A DNA stretch of 64,000 nt from an uncultured Pelagibacteraceae bacterium (GTDB lineage: Bacteria; Pseudomonadota; Alphaproteobacteria; Pelagibacterales; Pelagibacteraceae), in NCBI GenBank assembly GCA_902564265.1, contig CACFAI010000001.1:1-64000 (forward strand), in the 5' to 3' direction. This document shows, in pieces, positions 6,547 to 13,575 of this stretch. The notes under the pieces are model-generated. The model ran no database searches. It was not told the origin of the DNA and worked only from the letters and a program-made list of their open reading frames with translations. How positions within the stretch are numbered: the stretch's first letter is position 1; every line of letters starts with the position of its first letter. Made by a program: the position numbers and the translations under genes.

Positions 6547-8991
6547 ATGAGTAAAAAAATACCTAGTAGCACAAAAGTTGTGGTTATTGGTGGTGGGGTT
6601 GTTGGATGTTCATGTGCTTATCACTTAGCAAAATTTGGGTGGAAAGATGTTATCCTTTTAGAAAGAGACAAACTTACTTCAGGTACCACTTGGCATGCAG
6701 CAGGATTAGTTAGTCAACTAGGACCCTCTGCAACAATTACAAAAATTAGAAAATATTCTTTAGATTTGTATAAAGAATTAGAAAAGAAAGTGGATCATTC
6801 AGCAGGGCTTAGATTAAACGGCGCAATGTCAATTGCTCAAAAAGAGGGAAGATGGCAAGAATTAAAAAGACAAGCAACCACTGCTCAACTTTTTGATGTT
6901 GATGTACAAATTTTAAATAAAGATCAAATCAAAGAAAAAGTTCCATTAATTAAAAATGATGATTTGTTGGGTGGTATTTTAATGCCTGGCGATGGTTCAG
7001 GAGATCCATCCGGAATAACTCAATTACTTGCTAAAGCTGCAAGAGCAGAAGGTGCAAAAATTTTTGAAGACTCGCCTGTCGAAGATATTTTAGTAAAGAA
7101 TAAAAGAATAGAAAGTGTGGTTGTTAATGGAGAAAAAATTGAGTGTGAATATATTGTTTTAGCAACAGGAATGTGGTCAAGACAAATTGGAGAAAAGTTA
7201 GGTGTAAGTATTCCATTATATCCTGCTGAACATTTTTATGTAATTACTGAACCAATAAAAGAAGTACCAAAAGATTTACCAGTAATCAGAGATTTTGATA
7301 GTAGAACTTATTTCAAAGAAGATGCTGGAAAATTACTTTTAGGAATATTTGAAGGAAAATCAATTCCTGCATTTGATAAAACAAATAAAGTTCCAGAAGA
7401 TTTTTCTTTTGGTGAGTTTCCAGAAAATCTTGAACATTTTGAACCTTATTTAAATGCATGTATGAAAAGATTTCCTATTTTAGAAAAAACAGGAATTAGA
7501 AAGTTTTTTGCAGGACCAGAATCTTTTACACCAGATACAAATACTTTATTAGGTGAAGTGCCTGAAGTTAAAAACTTTTTTGTTTGTTGTGGTTTAAATA
7601 GTATTGGAATAGCAAGTGCAGGAGGTGTTGGTAAAGTAACAGCTGAATGGATGATGAACGGTCATATTAATGAAGATATTTTTAGTTATGACATTAAAAG
7701 ATTTCAAAAATTTCACTCTGGTATTAATTTTATTAAAGAAAGGGTAACAGAAACACTTGGTGATTTATATGGAATGCATTGGCCATATAAACAACATAAA
7801 ACTTCAAGAAATGTAATTACTCTTCCTTATCACGATAGATTAAAAGAACATGGTGCATGTTTTGGTGTTTCAGGTGGTTATGAAAGACCAATGTGGTTTT
7901 CAAAAGATGAGAAAAATAAAGATTACAAATATAGTTACAATTATCAAAATTGGTATCCAAGTGCAGAGTTTGAAACAAAAAATGCAAGAGCAAATGTAGG
8001 TTTATTTGAATTATCCCCATTTTCAAAATTTGATTTAAAAGGTGAAAAAGTTCACGAAGAATTGCAAATATTGTGTACAGCAAATATTCCAAATGAACCT
8101 GGTAAAATTAAATATACACAAATGTTGAATTCAGATGGTGGAATTGAGACTGATTTAACTGTTATTTGTATTGAAAAGAATTATTTTAGAATTGTTTCTT
8201 CTGCTGCAAATAGAGAACATGATAAATTTCATATTTTAAAGCATATTTCTAAAGATGTGAAATTAACTGATGTAACAGAAGACTATTGTTGTTTAGGTTT
8301 ATTTGGTCCTAAAAGTAGAGAAATGATTTCTTCAATAAGTACAGATGATTTTTCTAATGAAAACTTTAAATTTGGTACAGCTAAATTTGTTAAAATTGAT
8401 GATGTAGAAGTATGGGCCCAAAGAATTTCATATGTGGGTGAATTAGGTTTTGAACTTTATGTAAAAAAAGAAAATGCTTTAGAACTTTTTGATATTTTAA
8501 TTGATAAAGGTAAAACTTATAAAATTTCTCTTTGTGGAATGCATGCAATGGATATTATGAGGATGGAAAGTGGTTATTTACATTGGGGCCACGATATTTC
8601 ACCTGAAGAAAACCAATTTGAGGCAGGTTTAAACTTTGCTGTTAGTTTTAAAAAGAATATAAATTTTATCGGAAGAGCTGCTTTGGAAAAAAAGCGAGAC
8701 AAAAAGGACCATAAGAAATTTAAAATGCTCATTTTGAACCATTCTAAAGAAGGAGCGCCTCTTCTGCTCCACGACGAGCCGATCTATTTAAAAGATAAGA
8801 TTGTGGGTCGTACAACTTCTGGCTGTTACTCTTTTAATTACAACAAAAATTTAGCATTTGGCTATATTAATTCAGGCTTAACTAGCGATCAAATAGATAA
8901 ACAAGCCTTTGAGATAGAGGTTGAGAAAAAAAAATACCCGGCATCTGTGATAACTAGACCTCTTAATGATAAAAAGTTGAGCTCTCTTTAG
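6547..8991 (+). CDS. FAD-dependent dimethylglycine/sarcosine dehydrogenase-like protein with GcvT domain
   Basis: Flavoprotein of 814 residues. Residues about 8-390 are a DAO-type FAD domain with GGGVVGCSCAYHLAKFG and SGTTWHAAGL; the histidine there is the covalent FAD attachment residue in this family. A central FAO-type linker is followed by a GcvT-like folate-binding domain (about 430-720) and its C-terminal domain (about 725-805). The family oxidatively demethylates N-methyl amines and passes the carbon to tetrahydrofolate. In this operon a methylated taurine (for example N-methyltaurine) is an attractive substrate, but dimethylglycine or sarcosine are alternatives. Codon use in roughly the last 100 residues is richer in G/C-ending codons than in the rest. 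Confidence 0.85.
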   Translation: MSKKIPSSTKVVVIGGGVVGCSCAYHLAKFGWKDVILLERDKLTSGTTWHAAGLVSQLGPSATITKIRKYSLDLYKELEKKVDHSAGLRLNGAMSIAQKEGRWQELKRQATTAQLFDVDVQILNKDQIKEKVPLIKNDDLLGGILMPGDGSGDPSGITQLLAKAARAEGAKIFEDSPVEDILVKNKRIESVVVNGEKIECEYIVLATGMWSRQIGEKLGVSIPLYPAEHFYVITEPIKEVPKDLPVIRDFDSRTYFKEDAGKLLLGIFEGKSIPAFDKTNKVPEDFSFGEFPENLEHFEPYLNACMKRFPILEKTGIRKFFAGPESFTPDTNTLLGEVPEVKNFFVCCGLNSIGIASAGGVGKVTAEWMMNGHINEDIFSYDIKRFQKFHSGINFIKERVTETLGDLYGMHWPYKQHKTSRNVITLPYHDRLKEHGACFGVSGGYERPMWFSKDEKNKDYKYSYNYQNWYPSAEFETKNARANVGLFELSPFSKFDLKGEKVHEELQILCTANIPNEPGKIKYTQMLNSDGGIETDLTVICIEKNYFRIVSSAANREHDKFHILKHISKDVKLTDVTEDYCCLGLFGPKSREMISSISTDDFSNENFKFGTAKFVKIDDVEVWAQRISYVGELGFELYVKKENALELFDILIDKGKTYKISLCGMHAMDIMRMESGYLHWGHDISPEENQFEAGLNFAVSFKKNINFIGRAALEKKRDKKDHKKFKMLILNHSKEGAPLLLHDEPIYLKDKIVGRTTSGCYSFNYNKNLAFGYINSGLTSDQIDKQAFEIEVEKKKYPASVITRPLNDKKLSSL

Positions 8992-8994
8992 CAC

Positions 8995-9041
8995 CATTTT
9001 GGACAAAGCTCAAAAAATTACAACTCATTTTGAACAACGCT
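8995..9041 (+). repeat. Imperfect direct repeat, CATTTTGRACAAMGCT, two copies
   Basis: Two 16-nt words start at 8995 (CATTTTGGACAAAGCT) and 9026 (CATTTTGAACAACGCT). They differ at two positions and are 31 bp apart, in the gap before the small membrane protein gene. A related TCATTTTGGGG word lies on the minus strand upstream of the nearby HTH regulator (about 10317-10328). Spacing of three helical turns suggests a protein-binding site, but no direct evidence links it to the regulator. Confidence 0.35.
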
Positions 9042-9081
9042 TTTCTTGAAAAACCGAATCGGGTGATGTTAAATACGATTT

Positions 9082-9270
9082 ATGAGTGGAGAAACATCAG
9101 ACTTTGACCAACAAGTTGAATTAAAGAAAACACCAAATATCAAAGTTGATATCAACGATTTACTATCAAGAGTTAGAGACGAGAAGAAAAAAGAAAGAAA
9201 AGAAAATCTTTTATTTCTAGGATTAATTGGTTCAGTGATAGTGATAACTGGTATTATTGCGTCTCTTTAA
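9082..9270 (+). CDS. Small single-pass membrane protein, unknown function
   Basis: A 62-residue protein with a charged, mostly soluble N-terminal part (DINDLLSRVRDEKKKERKEN) and one hydrophobic C-terminal segment (about residues 43-62), so it would be anchored by its C-terminus. I do not recognise the family. The frame is open with plausible codon use and sits between the flavoprotein operon and a convergent regulator gene, with a 4-nt overlap at its stop. It could be a real short gene of streamlined genomes; no function can be assigned. Confidence 0.55.
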   Translation: MSGETSDFDQQVELKKTPNIKVDINDLLSRVRDEKKKERKENLLFLGLIGSVIVITGIIASL

Positions 9271-10271
9271 TTAAATACGATAGTATTCAATATTTTCGTT
9301 AACATTCTAATAAATCTTTCTTCATTAGTTTTATTAATATCTCGAACTGCTTTTAAAGTTACATCTTTTTCAATAGTCATTGTATCCAATCTCGGCAACC
9401 CGAATAAAAGATAAAGATTATTTTTATCTTTTTTAAGCAATTTTCTTTTAAGCAAAGTATTTAATTTTCTAAGAGCTGTAGGTCTTGGTATTCCTGATAA
9501 TTCAGATATGGTCATTGCATTTAAACCTTGGTTTCCCCAATTGTTAATTTTTTCAATAAAATTATCTGTTGTTAATTCCGGACTTACACTTTCTTTAAAA
9601 CCTTTATTCATTACAAGATTTTGATTATAAGCGCATTGAGCCCAGATAGACCAAGTCTCTATATCCCCAAAAAATTTTTTCCAACCCACAATAGTTGGTA
9701 TTTGAAATTCAAAAAAGATAGTCCAAATTTGTGTGAAATTATCTCTTATCTTTTTATCTAGAACAGAGTTTTCAACTTTTTTGTCTAAATAACCTGCCTT
9801 ACTTAGAAATTCAGTAAATTTTGAAAGCAATCTAGACATGTTTCGTATAGAATCTTTCGGCTTTTGGTACTCTTGTCCTTTACGATTTATCATTATTTTT
9901 TTTTTATCTTTTTTAATGGCTCCATCTCTTTCCATTTCTAAAATTTTTCTTCTAGTTGTTTCCTTTGAGATTAGCAATTCTCTTGACAAATCAATTACAT
10001 TTATTTTCGGTATTTCGTAAGTTTCTTTTGCATAAAACTCATCAAATGAATTTTTAATTTGATAATCTCCATATGCTTTAAAAGTTTTGTGTACTAAATG
10101 AATTAAGATTAAATATTTATCGAAGTCTTTAAATCTATTATAAGCAGCATGCAGCCATTGTTGTTGGAAATAAAATCTTTCTGTAACAATATAATTAAAA
10201 TTTTTGTGATAGACAGATTTGATTTGATCTTCTTGGATTTGATTTGAAAATTTTAACTCTCTTAATGACAT
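9267..10271 (-). CDS. Transcriptional regulator with two winged helix-turn-helix regions
   Basis: Protein of 334 residues with two separate winged-HTH regions. The first, near residues 97-135 (INVIDLSRELLISKETTRRKILEMERDGAIKKD), is followed by a basic tail. The second, near 255-295, contains TISELSGIPRPTALRKLNTL and LLKKDKNN. The middle part is aromatic-rich and unfamiliar. Two MarR/IclR-like DNA-binding units in one chain suggest a regulator acting as a pseudo-dimer. The target is unknown. It is divergent from the BASS-type transporter and convergent with the small membrane protein, and both flanks carry CATTTTG-type words that could be its sites (speculative). Confidence 0.65.
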   Translation of the reverse strand: MSLRELKFSNQIQEDQIKSVYHKNFNYIVTERFYFQQQWLHAAYNRFKDFDKYLILIHLVHKTFKAYGDYQIKNSFDEFYAKETYEIPKINVIDLSRELLISKETTRRKILEMERDGAIKKDKKKIMINRKGQEYQKPKDSIRNMSRLLSKFTEFLSKAGYLDKKVENSVLDKKIRDNFTQIWTIFFEFQIPTIVGWKKFFGDIETWSIWAQCAYNQNLVMNKGFKESVSPELTTDNFIEKINNWGNQGLNAMTISELSGIPRPTALRKLNTLLKRKLLKKDKNNLYLLFGLPRLDTMTIEKDVTLKAVRDINKTNEERFIRMLTKILNTIVFN

Positions 10272-10381
10272 TTTTTATTATTTACGCAAATAATCCTAAA
10301 TTTTATGTTTCCGCAACCCCAAAATGAACAAAAATGCCTTGAAATTTATTTTTTTTCCTTCATAAAGCTCATGAGGGAATT

Positions 10382-11236
10382 GTGGAATTTGTAAAAACTG
10401 TTGGACCACTTGGCATGATTTTCATCATGTTTTCTTTAGGTCTTAATTTATCTTATAAAGATTTCTTTGAAGTGTTGAAAAAACCCAGAAATCTTATTGT
10501 TGCACTTATATGCCAAATGATAATGCTTCCATTAATTGGAATTATCATTATTTCTTTTTTTCCAATGCAAGCTGAATTTCAACTTGGAGTATTCTTGTTA
10601 CTTATTCTACCTTCTGCAGTAATGTCAAATTATGCAACTAAACTTGTTAAAGGAAATGTTGCTTTATCAATAACTATTACCTCCATTTGTGGATTAATTT
10701 CGTTCATAACCATTCCAATGTTTTTGAAGATTTATGCTGCATTCTTTTCATCGGTAGAATTTGATCTAAATCTTCTCAAGTTTTCAGTTAGAATGTTTTT
10801 ATTTATAGCTTTACCAACATTTGTTGGAATTTTAGTAAGGGGAAATTTTAAAAGATTTTCTGAGCAAAATAATTTAAAATTTGATAGAGCTGCTCTAGCT
10901 TTATTTATAATTATTTTGTTAGTTGCGATATTTACAGAGCAAGGAAATTTAGGTGGTTATTTTGCTGATGCGGGAGCAATTGCTTTTGTAGTAATCATAT
11001 CAGTACTAACATCTGTGTATATAATAACAACTTACACCCTAAGAGATATTAAGGTAAAAAGAACTATAATGATTGAGGCTATGCTGCAAAATGGTGCGAT
11101 GGGTTTTATAGTTGGCGCTCAATTGTTTCATGAAATTGAATATATTACACCGATAGCAATTTATGCTTTGATACAATACGTTGCTTTAATGTTTTACATT
11201 GGTAATATAAACATAACAAGAATAACTACAAAGTAA
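10382..11236 (+). CDS. Bile acid:sodium symporter (BASS) family transporter
   Basis: Integral membrane protein of 284 residues with about nine hydrophobic segments. The opening GPLGMIFIMFSLGLNLSYKDF and the region FLLLILPSAVMSNYATKLVKGN match the BASS family of sodium-coupled organic anion transporters. The start is GTG at 10382, preceded by an AGGGA ribosome binding site. An ATG about 11 nt upstream is out of frame and hits a stop quickly. The substrate is unknown; BASS members carry pyruvate, pantothenate, keto acids or bile acids. The adjacent divergent regulator may control it. Confidence 0.75.
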   Translation: MEFVKTVGPLGMIFIMFSLGLNLSYKDFFEVLKKPRNLIVALICQMIMLPLIGIIIISFFPMQAEFQLGVFLLLILPSAVMSNYATKLVKGNVALSITITSICGLISFITIPMFLKIYAAFFSSVEFDLNLLKFSVRMFLFIALPTFVGILVRGNFKRFSEQNNLKFDRAALALFIIILLVAIFTEQGNLGGYFADAGAIAFVVIISVLTSVYIITTYTLRDIKVKRTIMIEAMLQNGAMGFIVGAQLFHEIEYITPIAIYALIQYVALMFYIGNINITRITTK

Positions 11237-11247
11237 TTTAAAATAGT

Positions 11248-11310
11248 GGCGGGGTAGCTCAGTTGGTTAGAGCGCGGGACTCATAAGCCCGAGGTCAGTG
11301 GTTCGATCCC
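11248..11310 (+). pseudogene. Truncated tRNA-Met(CAT) copy, left boundary of genomic island
   Basis: Sixty-three bases identical to positions 1-63 of the intact tRNA at 13499: acceptor 5' strand, D arm, anticodon arm with CAT and most of the T arm. After GATCCC the sequence diverges (CTCAATTTCC), so the 3' acceptor strand and the last T-stem bases are missing and no functional tRNA can fold. It lies 11 nt after the stop of the BASS transporter. Together with the intact copy it brackets about 2.2 kb of unrelated genes, the classic footprint of integration or duplication at a tRNA gene. Confidence 0.85.
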
Positions 11311-11343
11311 CTCAATTTCCTAATTAATTTAAGCAAACATAAA

Positions 11344-11382
11344 TATTGGTCCACTGGTGGTCCACTGATAAGTTAGTTTTTA
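11344..11382 (+). repeat. Island repeat copy 1, ending at the HNH gene start codon
   Basis: Core TTGGTCCACTGGTGGTCCAC (11346-11365) contains two direct GGTCCAC heptamers. The similarity to copy 2 continues through TGATAAG-TAGTTTT right up to the ATG, giving about 37 nt with very few differences. No Shine-Dalgarno sequence lies between the repeat and the start codon. Confidence 0.8.
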
Positions 11383-12348
11383 ATGAAAAATAAAGATTAT
11401 AAAAGTTATAGCTATGATCAACTGCTGACTTTTGAAAAACAAGGCCCAGTTTTAATTGAAAAATTAGTAGATCAAAGCGATAAAAAAGATACAAAAATAA
11501 AAGATCTCAAGTCTAGGTTAGAACATATCGACGAAACAATTAAAACTTCTGTAGAAAAAAAGATTGGAGTTAAACCTGGATCAAGCTTTAGAAATTTCTT
11601 TGATAAATTATACGATGATAATTTTGGATATTTTGCTGGTGGTTGCATTTTATTAGGATTTCTCCATTTAAAAATTAACGTTAATCTTCCAATTATTTTA
11701 TCAGCTATGGGAGCATTTATTTTAATTGGACCTGGTATAATGATTGGTTTGATGCTGGGATTAACAGTCTTAGAAACAATAATTAAATTTTTAATTGGCG
11801 GCGATGCACAAGATAAATACCAAAAAAAATATGAAAAATTATTTGAGCAAATTAAAAAAGATAAGCACAAGAAACCAATTGAATTAATCCATAAAAAAAT
11901 TGAAGATCTTGATGATGAAAAAAGTACGTTATATGTAGAACGTAGGGATATAGAAAAAGCTTTAAATGAAATTGTTTCTCTTAAGCGAAGAGCTAAAAAC
12001 AAAGAAGATAGAGCAAAAATTGCAGCATTTAATAATAAAGCTAGATCTGCAGCAAGTTATGTGAGGGCAAGTTTATTAAAAGAGATACTAAATAAAAAAA
12101 AATGGGAATGTCCCTATTGTCACAAAATGTATGATATTGAAAACAAGAATTATACTAAATTATTAGATGCAGATCACATTCATCCTGTTCACAAAGGTGG
12201 CTTAAGCACGAAACAGAATATGATTTTAGTTTGCAAAAGCTGCAATTCTAAAAAAAAAACACTCACACTTAGACAATTCTGCAAAATTAGAAGACTAGAC
12301 TATGAAAAAACTTGCAATGTATTAGAGAAAATGGGCAAAGATGTTTGA
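11383..12348 (+). CDS. Membrane-anchored HNH endonuclease-domain protein
   Basis: Protein of 321 residues with three parts. The N-terminal third (1-90) is charged and coiled-coil-like. Residues about 88-148 form two or three hydrophobic segments (YFAGGCILLGFLHL, LPIILSAMGAFILIGPGIMIG). A second charged helical stretch leads to a C-terminal HNH nuclease (about 235-321) with CPYCHKMYD, the catalytic DADHIHPVHKGG, the NMILVCKSCNSKK zinc knuckle and a closing LRQF. All expected HNH residues (paired CxxC, D-H, N) are present. A nuclease tethered to the membrane inside an island suggests a defence or element-maintenance role, but that is inference. Confidence 0.75.
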   Translation: MKNKDYKSYSYDQLLTFEKQGPVLIEKLVDQSDKKDTKIKDLKSRLEHIDETIKTSVEKKIGVKPGSSFRNFFDKLYDDNFGYFAGGCILLGFLHLKINVNLPIILSAMGAFILIGPGIMIGLMLGLTVLETIIKFLIGGDAQDKYQKKYEKLFEQIKKDKHKKPIELIHKKIEDLDDEKSTLYVERRDIEKALNEIVSLKRRAKNKEDRAKIAAFNNKARSAASYVRASLLKEILNKKKWECPYCHKMYDIENKNYTKLLDADHIHPVHKGGLSTKQNMILVCKSCNSKKKTLTLRQFCKIRRLDYEKTCNVLEKMGKDV

Positions 12349-12439
12349 ATTAGATCTTCAATATTGTATAGTTTCTTAGTCCTGATTTAGAAAATATCTC
12401 TACTTGCTGGGACTTTAAACACAACGCTAAAGGAGGCAA

Positions 12440-12607
12440 ATGAAAATAATAATACAATCAATAAAAAACTATTTTAAATCAAAGAAGGATAGGGGATTAG
12501 AACCTGTATTTTTTGAAAAGATAGGTGATAAAAAAACATCTAGAGATCAAATGCGTAAGAATCTAATAAAAGCACTAGAAAAAAACGGCTGGACTATAAA
12601 AAAATAG
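12440..12607 (+). CDS. Small basic protein (55 aa), unknown, with strong Shine-Dalgarno
   Basis: This ORF is too short for the track. It starts at ATG 12440 and stops at TAG 12605-12607, preceded by a near-perfect ribosome binding site (TAAAGGAGGCAA) at ideal spacing. That is striking here because most neighbours have weak or no Shine-Dalgarno. The product is lysine-rich and ends in KNLIKALEKNGWTIKK, a pattern seen in small cytoplasmic or nucleic-acid-associated proteins. I do not recognise a family. It fills most of the gap between the HNH gene and the second island repeat. Confidence 0.55.
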   Translation: MKIIIQSIKNYFKSKKDRGLEPVFFEKIGDKKTSRDQMRKNLIKALEKNGWTIKK

Positions 12608-12608
12608 A

Positions 12609-12645
12609 TATTGGTCCACTAGTGGTCCACTGATAAGATAGTTTT
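12609..12645 (+). repeat. Island repeat copy 2, ending at the next gene's start codon
   Basis: Core TTGGTCCACTAGTGGTCCAC (12611-12630) has one difference from copy 1 (A for G), and the flanking TGATAAGATAGTTTT runs directly into the ATG at 12646. As at copy 1, the start codon lacks its own Shine-Dalgarno, so the repeat may serve as promoter, operator or leader, or mark a cassette boundary. Confidence 0.8.
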
Positions 12646-13083
12646 ATGAGAAAAATATTAACAATAATTTTTTTTAGTTTATTAATACCAAATAGCATTA
12701 ATGCTAATCCAATAAAGGCTAACTGGGTTGTCAAAAAAGCTATTGTGTCGAGCGTATTCCTGAAAACAGAGGATACAATTGGGAAAGAACAGTTTTTTTC
12801 AAGAGAAAAATCAGAAGGAGTTTTTTTTAATTGTCCATTTGGTGCAGGTGAGGTCAGTAGTTACACAACATATAACTATGATGAGTTTATTAATAATAAA
12901 CAATTTAAGATCTTTAAGCAAAATATCAAAAAATTAAATTTTCCAATAAATAATAAAATTTACGTAGAAAAATTAACTTGCGCAGATAATAAATCGGTCC
13001 TTTATCCTTTTATACAATTTGAAAATAGCGATATTGCATTTTATGAATTTGGTCTTGGAATTTATCAATTAAATAAAAAATGA
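12646..13083 (+). CDS. Secreted protein of unknown function
   Basis: A 145-residue protein with a clear signal peptide (MRKILTIIFFSLLIPNSINA, cleavage near residue 20). The mature part is rich in Lys, Asn and Phe and has two cysteines (FNCPFGAGEV and LTCADNK) that could form a disulfide in the periplasm. I do not recognise the family. It follows island repeat copy 2 immediately and overlaps the next gene by 4 nt (ATGA), so the two are likely co-translated. Function unknown; island cargo. Confidence 0.6.
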   Translation: MRKILTIIFFSLLIPNSINANPIKANWVVKKAIVSSVFLKTEDTIGKEQFFSREKSEGVFFNCPFGAGEVSSYTTYNYDEFINNKQFKIFKQNIKKLNFPINNKIYVEKLTCADNKSVLYPFIQFENSDIAFYEFGLGIYQLNKK

Positions 13084-13349
13084 CCTCTCATGATAACTTG
13101 ATAGCTAGAATTTTTTTAACTGTTTTATGTGGCGGTATTTATCTAACAGTTCTAATATTAATAATTACTGGATTTGATATTTTATTTAAGAGTATTATTT
13201 GGGAGTCAATTTGGGATTTGTTTTTTTCTAATTCAAAACAAAATCCACTTCAAAGAGTTGGAATAATCTTAATGCTTGCTTTTTTTATAGGACTTATAAC
13301 ACCTATAATTTTTCCTAAACTTCCTAAAACATTTAAAAAAGAAAAATGA
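13080..13349 (+). CDS. Small two-helix membrane protein, unknown function
   Basis: An 89-residue protein with two hydrophobic segments, near residues 8-34 (IARIFLTVLCGGIYLTVLILIITGFDI) and 58-79 (IILMLAFFIGLITPIIFP), joined by a polar loop and ending in a basic tail. The ATGA overlap with the secreted-protein gene points to joint expression. The pairing of a secreted protein with a small membrane protein could be a transport or immunity pair, but nothing in the sequence proves it. No family recognised. Confidence 0.55.
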   Translation: MTSHDNLIARIFLTVLCGGIYLTVLILIITGFDILFKSIIWESIWDLFFSNSKQNPLQRVGIILMLAFFIGLITPIIFPKLPKTFKKEK

Positions 13350-13371
13350 TTAGTCACACACGGGGGTCCCA

Positions 13372-13415
13372 TGGACCAAATTTTTTGGTCCAATTTTGGT
13401 CCACTGGTGGTCCAC
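13372..13415 (+). repeat. Island repeat copy 3 with adjacent stem-loop
   Basis: TTGGTCCACTGGTGGTCCAC recurs at 13396-13415, identical to copy 1 over the 20-bp core, but here followed by CAGAGAAACCC rather than a gene. Just upstream, TGGACCA and TGGTCCA arms around a T-rich spacer (about 13373-13392) form an inverted repeat using the same GGTCC word. It lies about 85 nt before the intact tRNA, so it could be part of an attachment or recombination site. The 149-bp gap to the tRNA otherwise holds only the tRNA promoter. Confidence 0.7.
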
Positions 13416-13454
13416 AGAGAAACCCTTATTAAACGCAATTTCTTAATTTCTTGT

Positions 13455-13482
13455 TTGAACGAAAAAAAATAAGTAGTATAAA
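13455..13482 (+). promoter_or_regulatory. Sigma-70 promoter for tRNA-Met
   Basis: TTGAAC (13455-13460) and TATAAA (13477-13482) are separated by 16 bp and end 16 nt before the mature 5' end of the tRNA, as expected for a tRNA promoter. The truncated copy has only 11 nt between it and the preceding gene, so the intact copy is the better candidate for expression. Confidence 0.55.
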
Positions 13483-13498
13483 TCAATACGAATTTAAT

Positions 13499-13575
13499 GG
13501 CGGGGTAGCTCAGTTGGTTAGAGCGCGGGACTCATAAGCCCGAGGTCAGTGGTTCGATCCCACTTCCCGCTACCA
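13499..13575 (+). tRNA. tRNA-Met (CAT anticodon), complete with encoded CCA
   Basis: Seventy-seven bases fold as a cloverleaf: acceptor GGCGGGG/TCCCGCT, D stem GCTC/GAGC, anticodon loop CTCATAA, five-base variable loop and T arm AGTGG/CCACT around TTCGATC, then A73 and CCA. G1 and G7 both pair with U, and A31 faces G39 at the base of the anticodon loop. There is no C1-A72 mismatch, so it is elongator Met or, less likely, a lysidine-modified Ile2 species. The first 63 bases are duplicated at 11248. Confidence 0.9.

Larger units (their letters stand above)
11247..13575. mobile_element. Small tRNA-Met-associated genomic island
   Basis: The interval between the truncated and the intact tRNA-Met copies holds four ORFs with no housekeeping match: a membrane-anchored HNH nuclease, a 55-residue basic protein, a secreted protein and a two-helix membrane protein. 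It also has three copies of a GGTCCAC-rich repeat. No integrase or transposase is visible, so it is a decayed element, a satellite needing help, or a tRNA-flanked exchange hotspot. Pelagiphages are known to integrate at tRNA genes; whether this derives from one is inference. Confidence 0.75.

Noticed and set aside
10371-10394. ATG upstream of the BASS transporter
   Set aside because: It is out of frame and reaches a stop codon after seven codons; the GTG at 10382 with its AGGGA is preferred.
11472-12002. Long minus-strand ORF (176 aa) opposite the HNH gene
   Set aside because: It is the low-complexity shadow of a clear sense-strand gene with an intact HNH domain.
13250-13486. Minus-strand 78-aa ORF through the island repeat
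   Set aside because: It is antisense to the small membrane protein and translates the GGTCCAC repeat; no sign of a real protein.
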